A DNA stretch of 64,000 nt, taken from assembly GCF_037126245.1 (NCBI RefSeq), contig NZ_CP136925.1, forward strand, positions 984,001 to 1,048,000, read 5' to 3'. This DNA is from Mangrovimonas cancribranchiae (GTDB lineage: Bacteria > Bacteroidota > Bacteroidia > Flavobacteriales > Flavobacteriaceae). Positions 44,047 through 53,577 of the stretch are shown piece by piece; within the stretch, counting starts at the first letter, position 1, and each line of letters begins with the position of its first letter. The notes beneath the pieces were generated by a model. That model made no database searches, had not been told where the DNA came from, and saw nothing but the letters and a program-made list of their open reading frames with translations. The translations under genes and the position numbers were made by a program.

Positions 44047-44958
44047 TTATTTGAGTATAAACGGATATAAAAGTAATGATAGTAACCCCAAAAACATAAC
44101 AAGTTTTAATAATTGACTTATATAATGTAGTTGCTTTTTTGTTTCAGCAGAAAATAATTTAATACTAATATAAATTAATGGTGCAATAACAAATAACAAA
44201 AAGTAAATTACAGCAATTATTTGATGATATAAATACGTTGCGGTATAGTAAATTATCGAGATAATAGGAAGTAAGGATATTATAAAAGCAATTTTTATAG
44301 CGCGTTCCCTACCAATAGCTATTGGTAATGTGTTCATTCCAGATTTATAGTCGCCGTCAATATCTTCAATATCTTTAACAATCTCGCGAATTAAGTTAAT
44401 AAAGAAAGCAAACATGGCGTAGTCTAAGATAATCTTAAAAAATGTTGATTGTGTATCTTGGTTTTGTGGTGTGATTTCTGGTAATAAATCAAAAACACCA
44501 ACAATAATTAGGCTTAAAGCAACAAGTATAGAAATTAAAATATTACTCGCTAAAAGCACTTGTTTTAAATAGCTAGCATAAAAATATAGCGAAGCCGATA
44601 CAAAAACAAAAAGGCCAAAAAAGACATCTTTTCCAATGGCTGTAGCAACATAGTAACCCAATAAAACACCAATAATATTACATGCAAAAAATAGGTTATA
44701 AGCAAGTTTTTCTGAGATGGATTTCCCAATTAAAACAGTATCTGGATTGTTTATTAAATCGGTATCTACATCGTAAATATCGTTAATAATATTTCCAGCT
44801 GCAGCAATACAAACTGATGCTAAAACCAGAATTGTAAAATGAAATCCGTTTAAGGCTGTGGCAACTCCAAATGGTTCTAAAAGGGCATATTTAACTAAAA
44901 TTTGAGATAAGGCTATTAGTCCTAAATTTTTCCAACGGATAAGTTTTAAAATCGCCAT
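44047..44958 (-). CDS. UbiA-family prenyltransferase (GGGP/DGGGP synthase-like)
   Basis: 303 aa with ~9 membrane helices. The two Asp-rich motifs are NDIYDVDTDLINNPD and DIEDIDGDYKSGMNTLP. Members move a prenyl chain to an acceptor; Bacteroidota copies are annotated geranylgeranylglycerol-phosphate-type or menaquinone/haem enzymes. Runs with kdsC and the DUF2520 gene as one transcript. Confidence 0.85.
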   Translation of the reverse strand: MAILKLIRWKNLGLIALSQILVKYALLEPFGVATALNGFHFTILVLASVCIAAAGNIINDIYDVDTDLINNPDTVLIGKSISEKLAYNLFFACNIIGVLLGYYVATAIGKDVFFGLFVFVSASLYFYASYLKQVLLASNILISILVALSLIIVGVFDLLPEITPQNQDTQSTFFKIILDYAMFAFFINLIREIVKDIEDIDGDYKSGMNTLPIAIGRERAIKIAFIISLLPIISIIYYTATYLYHQIIAVIYFLLFVIAPLIYISIKLFSAETKKQLHYISQLLKLVMFLGLLSLLLYPFILK

Positions 44959-44966
44959 AAGTTGTA

Positions 44967-45497
44967 TTAATCGTATTTAGCATCAAAGTTACTATTCCAT
45001 TTTTCCTGAACTTTTAAAACTTGCTCAATAACATCTCTTACAGCACCTTTACCACCATTTTTGTGAGAGACGTATTTAGAAATGCCTTTTATTTCTGGAA
45101 CAGCATCTTGTGGGCAGCATGGTAAACCTATCAATTTCATAACCGGGTAATCGGGAACATCGTCTCCCATGTACAATACATTTTCGGCTTTAATATTGTA
45201 AATGTCTAAATATTCATCTAGCTGTTCAATTTTATTATGTGCGCCAAGATAAATATCGGTAACTCCTAAGCCACGTAAACGTTTACGAACCCCTTCGTTG
45301 GTGCCTCCAGAAATAATGCATACATTAAAACCTGCTTGTAGAGCTGTTTTTATAGCATAACCATCTTTAATATTCATAGTTCTTAGCATCTCGCCGTTTG
45401 TTGTAATGGTTATTGTGCCATCGGTAAGCACGCCATCAACATCAAAAATAAATGTGGTTATATGTTCTAGGTATTCTTTGTAACTTTTATCTTCCAT
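44967..45497 (-). CDS. kdsC: KDO-8-phosphate phosphatase KdsC-like
   Basis: 176 aa HAD protein: FIFDVDGVLTDGTI (DxDG nucleophile), ISGGTNEGVRKR and MGDDVPDYPVM. No cap domain, as in KdsC, which makes KDO for lipopolysaccharide. Its start overlaps the DUF2520 gene by 11 nt. Confidence 0.9.
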   Translation of the reverse strand: MEDKSYKEYLEHITTFIFDVDGVLTDGTITITTNGEMLRTMNIKDGYAIKTALQAGFNVCIISGGTNEGVRKRLRGLGVTDIYLGAHNKIEQLDEYLDIYNIKAENVLYMGDDVPDYPVMKLIGLPCCPQDAVPEIKGISKYVSHKNGGKGAVRDVIEQVLKVQEKWNSNFDAKYD

Positions 45498-46245
45498 GAG
45501 TGTGTTTTATTGAAGCTGTAAGCAGCTCGTATATGTCTTTATGTTTCGAGTTTTCTAATTGTTTTAAATGACGTTTTATTGTTTTTTTATCACGTCTCAC
45601 GGCTGGTCCAGTTTGCGCCATGTAAGGCGAAACGGTTTGTACTTTTTTGGCCGTTTCCATAATTAAAGGTTTTAAGATATCGAAATCTATACTCTTAGCA
45701 TCGCTTATTTCGTGAGCGATACGATACAATTGATTGGTGAAATTATTTACAAATACAGCCGAAAGGTGTAGCGTTTGGCGTTGTTCGGTATTAATTCTAT
45801 ACCATTTACTCCCAATGGCTTCTGTAATGGTTTTTAGGGTGTCAATATCTTGTTTATCTATAGTTTCTATACATATAGGCACCTGTTTAAAATCCATTTC
45901 AACGTTTTTAGAGAACGTTTGTAAAGGGTAAAATACGCCACGGCGTAATTTTTTGTCTAAATCATGAATACCAGCACTACCCGAAGTATGCACAACTAAT
46001 CGGTTTTCAAACGGTAAGTTAGACGACACTTTTTTAATAGCATCGTCGCTAATAGCCATAATATAGATATCAGCTTCAGCCAATTGTTCTATATTATCAG
46101 TAATATTTACCTCATTTTTATACGTGCTAACTTTAGATAAATTGCGGTTATACCACTGCTTTACTTGCAATTGGTTACTCTGTGTGAAAGCTTTATATAA
46201 ATGTGTAGCTACATTTCCGGCTCCTATAATGCAAATTGAAATCAT
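45487..46245 (-). CDS. Rossmann-fold/DUF2520 protein
   Basis: 252 aa from ATG 46245 (MISICIIGAGNVATHLYKAF); upstream in-frame residues would invade the divergent globin promoter. GAGNVATHL is the NAD(P)-binding loop; HTSGSAGIHDL and the C-terminal helical AVFVNNFTNQLY part are DUF2520. Substrate unknown; resembles ketopantoate/P5C-reductase-like dehydrogenases. Confidence 0.85.
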   Translation of the reverse strand: MISICIIGAGNVATHLYKAFTQSNQLQVKQWYNRNLSKVSTYKNEVNITDNIEQLAEADIYIMAISDDAIKKVSSNLPFENRLVVHTSGSAGIHDLDKKLRRGVFYPLQTFSKNVEMDFKQVPICIETIDKQDIDTLKTITEAIGSKWYRINTEQRQTLHLSAVFVNNFTNQLYRIAHEISDAKSIDFDILKPLIMETAKKVQTVSPYMAQTGPAVRRDKKTIKRHLKQLENSKHKDIYELLTASIKHTHGR

Positions 46246-46281
46246 GCCGCTAAAATACTGAAGTATCTTATGATTTAAAAG

Positions 46282-46289
46282 TATCTTTG
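46282..46289 (+). promoter_or_regulatory. -7 promoter box TATCTTTG of globin gene
   Basis: Consensus TAnnTTTG only 5 nt before the ATG at 46295, implying a nearly leaderless mRNA. Confidence 0.6.
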
Positions 46290-46294
46290 TAAGT

Positions 46295-46681
46295 ATGAAG
46301 AAAAAGGATATAAAAAATAGAGACGACATCAAGCTATTGGTTAGTAGTTTTTACGATAAAATAAGAGCACACGCTATATTAGCGCCTTTTTTTGAAAACG
46401 CAATAACCGATTGGGAAGCGCATATTGAAAAGCTAACTGATTTCTGGGAAGCTAGTTTGTTTTTAAAAACAAAGTTTTACGGTAATCCGTTACAAGCACA
46501 TATAGAAGTAGATAGAAATAATAACCATAGTATTACACAAGAACATTTTGGTTTATGGCTAAATTTATGGATTAATACTATTGATACACTTTATAAAGGT
46601 GACTATGCCGAAAACGCTAAAAGCAAAGCAAGGAAAATGGCTAGTTTTATGTATATAAATATTTTCTCCGCGAGAAAATAG
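46295..46681 (+). CDS. Group III truncated haemoglobin
   Basis: 128 aa. Short 2-over-2 globin: LVSSFYDKIRAHAILAPFFE, WEAHIEKLTDFWEASLF and PLQAHIEV with the proximal His in the HIEVDRNN setting, then HFGLWLNLW. Binds O2/NO; role unknown in Bacteroidota. Divergent from the DUF2520 gene, followed by the ResB-CcsA gene. Confidence 0.9.
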   Translation: MKKKDIKNRDDIKLLVSSFYDKIRAHAILAPFFENAITDWEAHIEKLTDFWEASLFLKTKFYGNPLQAHIEVDRNNNHSITQEHFGLWLNLWINTIDTLYKGDYAENAKSKARKMASFMYINIFSARK

Positions 46682-46749
46682 TTGCCATAATTTTGTAATT
46701 TTTAACATCTCAAGTTTATTTCTAAACACTTAAAGTAAACAAAAAGACT

Positions 46750-46757
46750 TACCTTTG
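46750..46757 (+). promoter_or_regulatory. -7 promoter box TACCTTTG of ccsBA
   Basis: Consensus box 27 nt before the ATG at 46785. It contains the in-frame TTG at 46755, which therefore cannot be the start codon. Confidence 0.65.
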
Positions 46758-46784
46758 CACGAGCTAAAAATAAGCCGCTTTATC

Positions 46785-49700
46785 ATGCTAAAAAAACTTA
46801 CCAAAACACTTTTCTCTACAAGACTTACTGCTGTTTTATTTATTGTATTTGCTGCAGCAATGGCCATAGGAACTTTTATGGATGCTGGAGAAGAAACATC
46901 GCCTACAGCATACTCAAGAAACATGATTTACAACACCTGGTGGTTTGAAACCATTATGGTCATGTTTGTTATCAATTTTATAGGAAATATTAAAAGATAT
47001 AGGCTTTTACGAAAAGAAATGTGGGCTACTTTAATCCTACATTTATCTTTTATTTTAATTATAGTAGGAGCAGGCGTTACGCGATACATAGGTTTTGAAG
47101 GCATGATGGGAATTCGAGAAGGCGCTACCGAAAACACGTTCTTGTCAAGAGAAACTTACATTACAGCATACATAGATGGTGATTATGAAATAAATGGTGT
47201 TGCGCAGCGGTTACCTAGAGAATGGCCTGTTGATTTTTCATATAGATTAGAAAACGATTTTAAAGAAACAGCCGTTTATAATAACCAACCTGTTACTTTT
47301 GAATTAGAACGATTTATACAGGGAGCAGAACTAGATGTAGTACCTTCGGAAGACGGCGAAGAATACTTGAAAATAGTAGAGGCAGGTGGCGGAGCGCCTC
47401 ATAATCATTTTCTGCAAAGCGGTAAGGAGCAACTTATACACAATGTTATTTTTACATTAAACAAGCCTATTGAAGGAGCCGTTAATATCACCAATCAAGA
47501 TGGCAAGTTAAGTATAGAATCTCCTTTTGATGGCGAGTATATGACTATGGCTACCATGACAACAGGAACGTTAGTAAAAGACTCCATTCAGCCTCTCATA
47601 TTACGTTCGCGGTACATTATTGGCGATATGCAAATGGTGTTTCCTAAGCCTGTGGTTAAAGGACAATTTGAAGCTGTTAAAAAATCTAGACTACTGAAAG
47701 GTGATGAAGACGGTGTAGTATTAAAAATCACCTCTGAAGGCGAAACAAAACAAGTTCACCTACTAGGCGGACAAGGCCATAGCAATCCTTTTGAACAAGT
47801 AAGCATTGCAGGGTTAGATATTGCTGTTAAATATGGCTCTAAAACAAGAGAGTTACCGTTTAGTATTAAGCTAAACGACTTTATTGCAGAGCGTTACCCT
47901 GGTACCGAAAACAGCTATTCTTCATTTGCAAGTGAAGTAACTGTATTAGACCAACAAGAAGGTGATTTTGACTATCGAATTTTTATGAATCATATTTTAG
48001 ACCATCGTGGTTATCGCTTTTTTCAAGCTAGTTTCGACCCCGATGAAAAAGGCACAAGACTTTCTGTAAATCACGATTTTTGGGGAACTTGGATTACATA
48101 TATAGGATACGCTTTGTTGTATTTAGGGCTGTTGGCTATTTTATTTGATAAGAATACACGTTTTGGAGAATTAAAACGATTGCTTAAAAAAGTTAAAAAC
48201 AAAAAGAATGCTTTATCAGTAATAACCTTGTTGTTTTTTGCAACATCGTTTGCACAAACCGAGGCAACACAAACAAACCATATTCACAATCAGCCAACAA
48301 AAGCAGAAATAGATTCTATAATCCATGCCAATATCACACCTAAAGAACATGCCGATAAGTTCGCACATTTGGTGATACAAGATGCAGGAGGAAGAATGAT
48401 GCCTGTAAATACATTTGCTTCTGAAATGCTTCGTAAATTAAGTAAACACAATACTTACAACGATTTGGATGCTAATCAGGTATTTTTATCTATTCACGAA
48501 AGTCCTATGTTATGGTACAATGTGCCCATAATTTATTTAAAGCCTAAAAAGTCAGATTCTTTAAAGCAGTTAATAGGCGTACCGAAAGAGCAAGATTATG
48601 TGTCTTTAGTTGATTTTTTTAGTGATAAGGGGGATTATAAATTAGCGTCTTATTTAGAAGAAGCATATAAAGCGCCAATACCTAATGGGTATCAAAAAGA
48701 ACTTAAAGACGCCGATCAAAAAGTAAATCTATTATATAATACTATAGAAGGTTACGCTTTAAGAATATTCCCGCTTCCAAATAACGAAAACAATAAATGG
48801 ATCTCTCCAACAGAATATAGGAGAGACGGCTATCAAGAACAAGTAAACGATTCGTTATACGGAAACTTTATTAATAGCGGATTTAGCGCTTATCTTTTTA
48901 CACTTAACAAAGCCAAGCAAACAAAAGACTTTAAAAAAGCCGAAGAATTGCTAGAAGCCTTTAAAAAAACACAACATAAATATGGTAGCGAGGTTATGTT
49001 GTCTGATAAAAAGATAAATACTGAAATACTTTACAATAAGTACGATATTTTTAAAAACTTATTTAGTTGGTATATGTACGCTGCTACTTTAATGTTTATA
49101 CTTATTATCATACAAATTTTTAATGATAAGAGTAAAGTATTACCAGTAATAGTTAATGTATTTACAGGGATTATTCTTTTACTTTTTGTATTACATACTG
49201 TTGGTTTAATAGCAAGGTGGTACGTTTCTGGTCATGCCCCATGGAGCGATGCATACGAATCTATGATTTATGTCGCTTGGGCAACTATGCTATTTGGATT
49301 AATATTTGGTAGAAAAAGTAACTTAACCATAGCATCTACAGCTTTTGTAACCTCAATGATTTTAATGATAGCCCATTGGAATTGGATGGATCCTTCCATT
49401 GCAAATTTACAACCTGTATTAGATAGCTATTGGTTAATGATTCATGTAGCGGTTATTGTAGCAAGTTATGGACCATTTACATTGGGTATGATTTTAGGTG
49501 TTGTATCATTATTATTAATGATTTTTACAACAAAAGACAATAAGAAGAAAATGAAACTCAATATCCAAGAGTTAACCATTATAAATGAAATGGCATTAAC
49601 CGTAGGTCTTGTCATGTTAACCATAGGAAACTTTTTAGGTGGTATGTGGGCTAACGAAAGTTGGGGGCGTTATTGGGGTTGGGACCCTAAAGAAACTTGG

Positions 49701-49973
49701 GCTTTAATTAGTATTATGGTTTATGCCTTTGTAATTCACATGCGTTTGGTGCCAGGATTACGCAGTAGATTTGGGTTTAACCTAGCATCAATAATAGCAT
49801 TTGCTAGTATCATGATGACGTATTTTGGCGTTAATTTTTATTTAGCGGGATTACATTCTTATGCTAGTGGCGATCAAATAATAAGTTTGAAATTTATTGG
49901 AATAGCTTGTGCAGTTGTAGCTGTGTTAGCCATCTTGGCTTACAGGAATTATGCAAAGTTTTATAAGAAATAG
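46785..49973 (+). CDS. ccsBA: ResB-CcsA fusion, cytochrome c haem ligation protein (system II)
   Basis: 1062 aa from ATG 46785. The N-terminal half is ResB-like (LTAVLFIVFAAAMAIGTFMDAG, NFIGNIKRYRLL) with a large periplasmic domain; the C-terminal half is CcsA with six or more helices, a His-containing WMIHVAVIVASYGPF-type segment and the WWD haem motif WGRYWGWDPKETW. It exports and attaches haem to c-type cytochromes, for which the window contains at least one client (55378). Confidence 0.95.
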   Translation: MLKKLTKTLFSTRLTAVLFIVFAAAMAIGTFMDAGEETSPTAYSRNMIYNTWWFETIMVMFVINFIGNIKRYRLLRKEMWATLILHLSFILIIVGAGVTRYIGFEGMMGIREGATENTFLSRETYITAYIDGDYEINGVAQRLPREWPVDFSYRLENDFKETAVYNNQPVTFELERFIQGAELDVVPSEDGEEYLKIVEAGGGAPHNHFLQSGKEQLIHNVIFTLNKPIEGAVNITNQDGKLSIESPFDGEYMTMATMTTGTLVKDSIQPLILRSRYIIGDMQMVFPKPVVKGQFEAVKKSRLLKGDEDGVVLKITSEGETKQVHLLGGQGHSNPFEQVSIAGLDIAVKYGSKTRELPFSIKLNDFIAERYPGTENSYSSFASEVTVLDQQEGDFDYRIFMNHILDHRGYRFFQASFDPDEKGTRLSVNHDFWGTWITYIGYALLYLGLLAILFDKNTRFGELKRLLKKVKNKKNALSVITLLFFATSFAQTEATQTNHIHNQPTKAEIDSIIHANITPKEHADKFAHLVIQDAGGRMMPVNTFASEMLRKLSKHNTYNDLDANQVFLSIHESPMLWYNVPIIYLKPKKSDSLKQLIGVPKEQDYVSLVDFFSDKGDYKLASYLEEAYKAPIPNGYQKELKDADQKVNLLYNTIEGYALRIFPLPNNENNKWISPTEYRRDGYQEQVNDSLYGNFINSGFSAYLFTLNKAKQTKDFKKAEELLEAFKKTQHKYGSEVMLSDKKINTEILYNKYDIFKNLFSWYMYAATLMFILIIIQIFNDKSKVLPVIVNVFTGIILLLFVLHTVGLIARWYVSGHAPWSDAYESMIYVAWATMLFGLIFGRKSNLTIASTAFVTSMILMIAHWNWMDPSIANLQPVLDSYWLMIHVAVIVASYGPFTLGMILGVVSLLLMIFTTKDNKKKMKLNIQELTIINEMALTVGLVMLTIGNFLGGMWANESWGRYWGWDPKETWALISIMVYAFVIHMRLVPGLRSRFGFNLASIIAFASIMMTYFGVNFYLAGLHSYASGDQIISLKFIGIACAVVAVLAILAYRNYAKFYKK

Positions 49974-49997
49974 CCTTTAATAATAACCTTATTAAAC

Positions 49998-50031
49998 AAA
50001 AAAATCAATCTTAAACAAGATTGATTTTTTT
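49998..50031. terminator. Bidirectional terminator after ccsBA
   Basis: AAAAAAATCAATCTT and AAGATTGATTTTTTT pair around AAAC; A- and T-runs on either side serve both convergent genes. Confidence 0.85.
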
Positions 50032-50051
50032 GTTTTTATAAAGTAAACGTT

Positions 50052-50423
50052 TTAAAGTTTAATAGGATTCTTATCTAAATTTAAGTCATCTAACATATCT
50101 TGAGTGAATTTATAATGTCCACGTCTAGTAACAATTTTAAACCTATGATCTTTCATTCTAGTTAAGACTTCAAGAAAGCGCCATTTAGATTTTAAAAGTT
50201 TAGGTTTTTCAGATTTCAAACTAATTTCAAAGTAATGTTTCCTACCTGCCTTTTCGGCAACTATATCTGGTGTAATTGTAATATCGCTACCTTTTTTAAG
50301 GTACGATTTAGGCGCTTCATAACCTTCTAAATCAGCTTTAATGTTACTAAAGCCACGCTTCTCTAAATAAGCTAAGGTTTCTTGTAAGAAAACTTCGTTT
50401 TCAGTTTTATCTTGTGCTATCAT
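50052..50423 (-). CDS. Hypothetical protein, possible nuclease-like fold
   Basis: 123 aa, family not recognised. An alpha-helical N-terminus is followed by strands ITPDIVAEKAGRKHYFEISLK: PD and E-x-x-x-K recall the PD-(D/E)XK layout but the exact spacing is missing. Cytosolic. Convergent with ccsBA. Confidence 0.5.
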   Translation of the reverse strand: MIAQDKTENEVFLQETLAYLEKRGFSNIKADLEGYEAPKSYLKKGSDITITPDIVAEKAGRKHYFEISLKSEKPKLLKSKWRFLEVLTRMKDHRFKIVTRRGHYKFTQDMLDDLNLDKNPIKL

Positions 50424-50586
50424 GCTATTAAGATATAAAAAAATATTAATTATTTTATTTATTTAATGTTAAAAAAACAACTTGACTGGTTGAAACATAG
50501 TTGTTTAAGTGTTTTGTGCTTAGTTTTTGTTCTGTATAGAGTACAGGAAATTAATTAAGAAGTAGTATTTTGCAATTTGTAGGACA

Positions 50587-51225
50587 ATGCATAATATGGA
50601 AACATTTTTAGAAAATTATAAAAACATATTTGAAAGTGACCTTATCGACGAAATGGCACAGGTTGGTATTTTTAAAAAGGTAGCAAAAGGTCAGTTAGTT
50701 TTAGATGTAGGCGAATACATTAAATATATGCCTTTAATTGTTTCAGGAGCTATAAAAGTGATGCGTGAAGATGAAGAAGGCGAAGAACTACTGTTGTATT
50801 TCTTAGAAGTAGGCGATACGTGTGCCATGACTATTTCTTGTTGTTTAGGGCAAAAGAAAAGTGAAATTACAGCCATAGCAGAAACAGATTCTAGTTTGGT
50901 CATGATTCCCGTAAAATACATGTCTATTTGGATGTCTAAATATCAATCTTGGCAAAACTTTATTTTAGAAAGTTATAATGAACGTATTAGCGAACTTTTA
51001 GAAGCCGTAGATACCATTGCTTTTTTAAAAATGGACGAGCGTATATACAAATACCTTAAAGATAAAGCCATGGTAAACCGTAACGACTTAGTAGAGGTAA
51101 CACATCAACAAATAGCAAACGATTTACATACATCAAGAGTTGTTGTTTCTAGACTGCTTAAATCGTTAGAAAAACAAAACATAATAGAGCTACAAAGAAA
51201 CTGTATTAAAGTTCTAAAACTGTAA
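50587..51225 (+). CDS. Crp/Fnr family regulator with cysteines in the effector pocket
   Basis: 212 aa. Residues ~25-120 are the cNMP-binding fold; the cAMP phosphate cassette is replaced by GDTCAMTISCCLGQKKSE, giving C79, C85 and C86 and no R-S pair, so cAMP binding is unlikely. The C-terminal HTH is VTHQQIANDLHTSRVVVSRLLKSLE, in which the Fnr Glu that reads TTGAT is absent but the S-R pair is kept. Its stop codon lies inside the first of seven GTAAC-N4-GTTAC sites. It is the obvious candidate for binding them, and cysteine chemistry with sulfide or polysulfide could be the signal (inference). No such site precedes its own gene. Confidence 0.85.
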   Translation: MHNMETFLENYKNIFESDLIDEMAQVGIFKKVAKGQLVLDVGEYIKYMPLIVSGAIKVMREDEEGEELLLYFLEVGDTCAMTISCCLGQKKSEITAIAETDSSLVMIPVKYMSIWMSKYQSWQNFILESYNERISELLEAVDTIAFLKMDERIYKYLKDKAMVNRNDLVEVTHQQIANDLHTSRVVVSRLLKSLEKQNIIELQRNCIKVLKL

Positions 51226-51265
51226 CCATTGTTACGCTTTATATAATTTAACACTATTACCTTTG
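51222..51265 (+). promoter_or_regulatory. Crp/Fnr-type site 1 and -7 box (TauE gene)
   Basis: GTAACCATTGTTAC (51222-51235) and TACCTTTG (51258-51265). Dyad centre to last box base is 36.5 bp. Confidence 0.75.
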
Positions 51266-51281
51266 AAGCAAAATAAGTGAT

Positions 51282-52076
51282 TTGGAAGATATTTTAGGAT
51301 ATTTAGGCGCATTGGTTATAGGTTTAGTGTTAGGCTTAATAGGTGGCGGTGGTTCTATATTAACCGTCCCTTTATTGGTTTACTTATTAGGTTACAATCC
51401 TGTGGTTGCTACAGCGTATTCCCTTTTTGTAGTAGGATCTTCTTCTTTAGTTGGCGTCATTCAAAAGCATCGAAAAAAACAAGTAGATTTTAAAACGGGA
51501 TTTACATTTGTTTTTCCATCGTTCATAGCGGTTTACATGTCTAGACGGTTTTTAGTCCCTTATATACCCGATGAGGTACTTTCTCTTGGTGGTTTTGTTC
51601 TAACTAAAGAAATGGCTATCATGGTTTTTTTCTCTTTAGTCATGTTGTTAGCTTCAATATCTATGATAAAAGGGCGGAAAAACTTAGAACCTGAAAATCA
51701 ACAAACATCGCAACCTTATTATAAAACCTTTGTACAAGGATTGTTTATAGGTTTAGTAACAGGATTAATTGGAGCAGGAGGCGGTTTTCTGTATGTGCCA
51801 GCATTAGTTATTTGGGGCGGATTAAGTATGAAAAAAGCCGTAGGTACCTCATTAATTATTATAGCTTTCAACTCATTAATAGGATTTACAGGTGATATAC
51901 AAACCTTAGAAATAGATTGGGTGTTCTTATTAACCTTTTCAGCCATTACAATTATTGGCATTTTATTAGGGGGGTATTTCTCCAAATATATTTCTAATAA
52001 AAAACTTAAAAAAAGCTTTGGTTGGTTTGTTATGTTAATGGCAATTTATATCTTAATAAGAGAAATTTCAGCGTAG
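51282..52076 (+). CDS. TauE/SafE family sulfite/organosulfonate exporter
   Basis: 264 aa, 7-8 helices with the two glycine-rich repeats GLIGGGGSILTVPLLVYLLGYNPVVATAYSL and GLIGAGGGFLYVPALVIWGGLSMKKAVGTSL. The start must be TTG at 51282, since the next in-frame ATG lies far inside the first repeat. TauE/SafE proteins export sulfite, sulfoacetate or thiosulfate-like anions, fitting the persulfide dioxygenase that follows and makes sulfite. Confidence 0.9.
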   Translation: MEDILGYLGALVIGLVLGLIGGGGSILTVPLLVYLLGYNPVVATAYSLFVVGSSSLVGVIQKHRKKQVDFKTGFTFVFPSFIAVYMSRRFLVPYIPDEVLSLGGFVLTKEMAIMVFFSLVMLLASISMIKGRKNLEPENQQTSQPYYKTFVQGLFIGLVTGLIGAGGGFLYVPALVIWGGLSMKKAVGTSLIIIAFNSLIGFTGDIQTLEIDWVFLLTFSAITIIGILLGGYFSKYISNKKLKKSFGWFVMLMAIYILIREISA

Positions 52077-52084
52077 AAATAATT

Positions 52085-52128
52085 GTAACTTAAGTCACTA
52101 ATTAACTAAAAAAACATTAGTAATTTTG
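52085..52128 (+). promoter_or_regulatory. Crp/Fnr-type site 2 and -7 box (persulfide dioxygenase-rhodanese gene)
   Basis: GTAACTTAAGTCAC (52085-52098) and TAATTTTG (52121-52128), same 36.5-bp spacing. Confidence 0.75.
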
Positions 52129-52143
52129 AGTCACTAAAAAATA

Positions 52144-53568
52144 ATGACAATGATTATAGAACAAATATATACAGGATGTTTAGCTCAAGGAGCTTATTAT
52201 ATAGAAAGTAAAGGAGAGGTGGCTATTATAGATCCACTTCGCGAAGTACAACCATACATCAATAAAGCTTCAGAAAGCAACGCGAGTATAAAATACATTT
52301 TTGAAACTCATTTTCACGCCGATTTTGTTAGTGGTCACGTTACCCTATCAAAGAAAACAGGAGCGCCAATAGTCTACGGGCCTAATGCAAACCCCAGTTT
52401 TGATGCCGTAATAGCCAAAGACGAACAAGAATTTAAACTTGGAGATATAACCATAATAGCCTTGCATACACCAGGACACACTATGGAAAGTACAACCTAC
52501 CTTTTAAAAGATGAAAATGGTAAAGACCATGCTATTTTTAGTGGCGATACGTTGTTTTTAGGAGACGTTGGTCGCCCAGATTTGGCCCAAAAAGGAAAAG
52601 AGTTAACACAAGAAGATTTAGCAGGCTATTTATTTGATAGTTTACGTCAAAAAATTATGCCTTTAGCAGACGAGGTTATTGTTTATCCTGCACATGGAGC
52701 TGGATCGGCCTGTGGCAAAAATATGATGAAAGAAACGGTAGACACTTTAGGTAACCAAAAGAAAATGAATTATGCTTTACGTGCCGATATGTCTAAAGAA
52801 GAATTTATTAAAGAAGTTACAGATGGTTTAGCACCACCACCAGAGTATTTTCCACTTAATGTTAAAATGAATAAAGAAGGTTACGAAGATATTGATGAGG
52901 TCTTAGAACGCGGTTCAAAAGCATTATCACCAGAAGCTTTTGAAGTAGCTGCTAATGAAACAGGCGCAATTGTATTAGATGTTCGTCATCAAACAGAATT
53001 TGTAAAAGGACACATTCCAAGATCTATTTTTATAGGTATAGACGGTGGTTTTGCACCATGGGTTGGTGCTTTAATTGCCGATGTAAAACAACCTATTTTA
53101 ATCGTAGCCAACGACGATCGTGTAGAAGAAACCGTTACGCGCTTATCGCGTGTTGGTTTTGATAATACCTTAGGATATTTAGAAGGTGGTTTTGAAGCAT
53201 GGAAAAATGCCGGTAAAGAAGTTGATACTATAGAATCCATTTCTGCCGAAGAATTTAAAAACAGATTAGAATCTAATAATGAACTTCCTATTTTTGACGT
53301 TAGAAAAGAAGGTGAGTATGTAAGTTCTCATATTGAAACGGCACACTTAACACCATTAGACTTTTTAAACAAACACCTTAGCGAATTTCCAGAAAGCAAC
53401 GATTTTTACGTGCATTGTGCTGGTGGATACCGCTCGGTAATTGCAGCCTCCATTTTAAAAAGTCGTGGTATTCATAATTTAATAGATGTTGCGGGCGGAT
53501 TTTCGGCTATAAAAAAAGCGGGTATTTCTGTAACAGATGAAGTCTGTCCAACAACACTTAAAAAGTAA
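52144..53568 (+). CDS. Persulfide dioxygenase-rhodanese fusion (CstB-like)
   Basis: 474 aa. The metallo-beta-lactamase part carries THFHADFVSGH, HTPGHTMES and FSGDTLFLGDVGRPDL, as in ETHE1-type persulfide dioxygenases that make sulfite from persulfide. Two rhodanese domains follow: the first (~280-370) lacks the Cys, with VANDDR at the active-site loop; the second has C425 in VHCAGGYRS. This PDO-pseudorhodanese-rhodanese order is that of CstB, which turns persulfide into thiosulfate. With SQR and TauE it completes a sulfide detoxification route. Confidence 0.9.
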   Translation: MTMIIEQIYTGCLAQGAYYIESKGEVAIIDPLREVQPYINKASESNASIKYIFETHFHADFVSGHVTLSKKTGAPIVYGPNANPSFDAVIAKDEQEFKLGDITIIALHTPGHTMESTTYLLKDENGKDHAIFSGDTLFLGDVGRPDLAQKGKELTQEDLAGYLFDSLRQKIMPLADEVIVYPAHGAGSACGKNMMKETVDTLGNQKKMNYALRADMSKEEFIKEVTDGLAPPPEYFPLNVKMNKEGYEDIDEVLERGSKALSPEAFEVAANETGAIVLDVRHQTEFVKGHIPRSIFIGIDGGFAPWVGALIADVKQPILIVANDDRVEETVTRLSRVGFDNTLGYLEGGFEAWKNAGKEVDTIESISAEEFKNRLESNNELPIFDVRKEGEYVSSHIETAHLTPLDFLNKHLSEFPESNDFYVHCAGGYRSVIAASILKSRGIHNLIDVAGGFSAIKKAGISVTDEVCPTTLKK

Positions 53569-53577
53569 CTTAAAAAA

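Noticed and set aside
46755-46784. Earlier TTG start for the ResB-CcsA protein
   Set aside because: The TTG lies within the -7 promoter box TACCTTTG, so it would not be transcribed.
50052-50423. Firm nuclease assignment for the 123-aa protein
   Set aside because: PD and a later E-x-x-x-K are present but the D/E-x-K spacing is wrong, so I left it as hypothetical.
50524-50586. Autoregulatory GTAAC site before the Crp/Fnr gene
   Set aside because: The leader has no GTAAC-N4-GTTAC-like dyad at or near the expected position.
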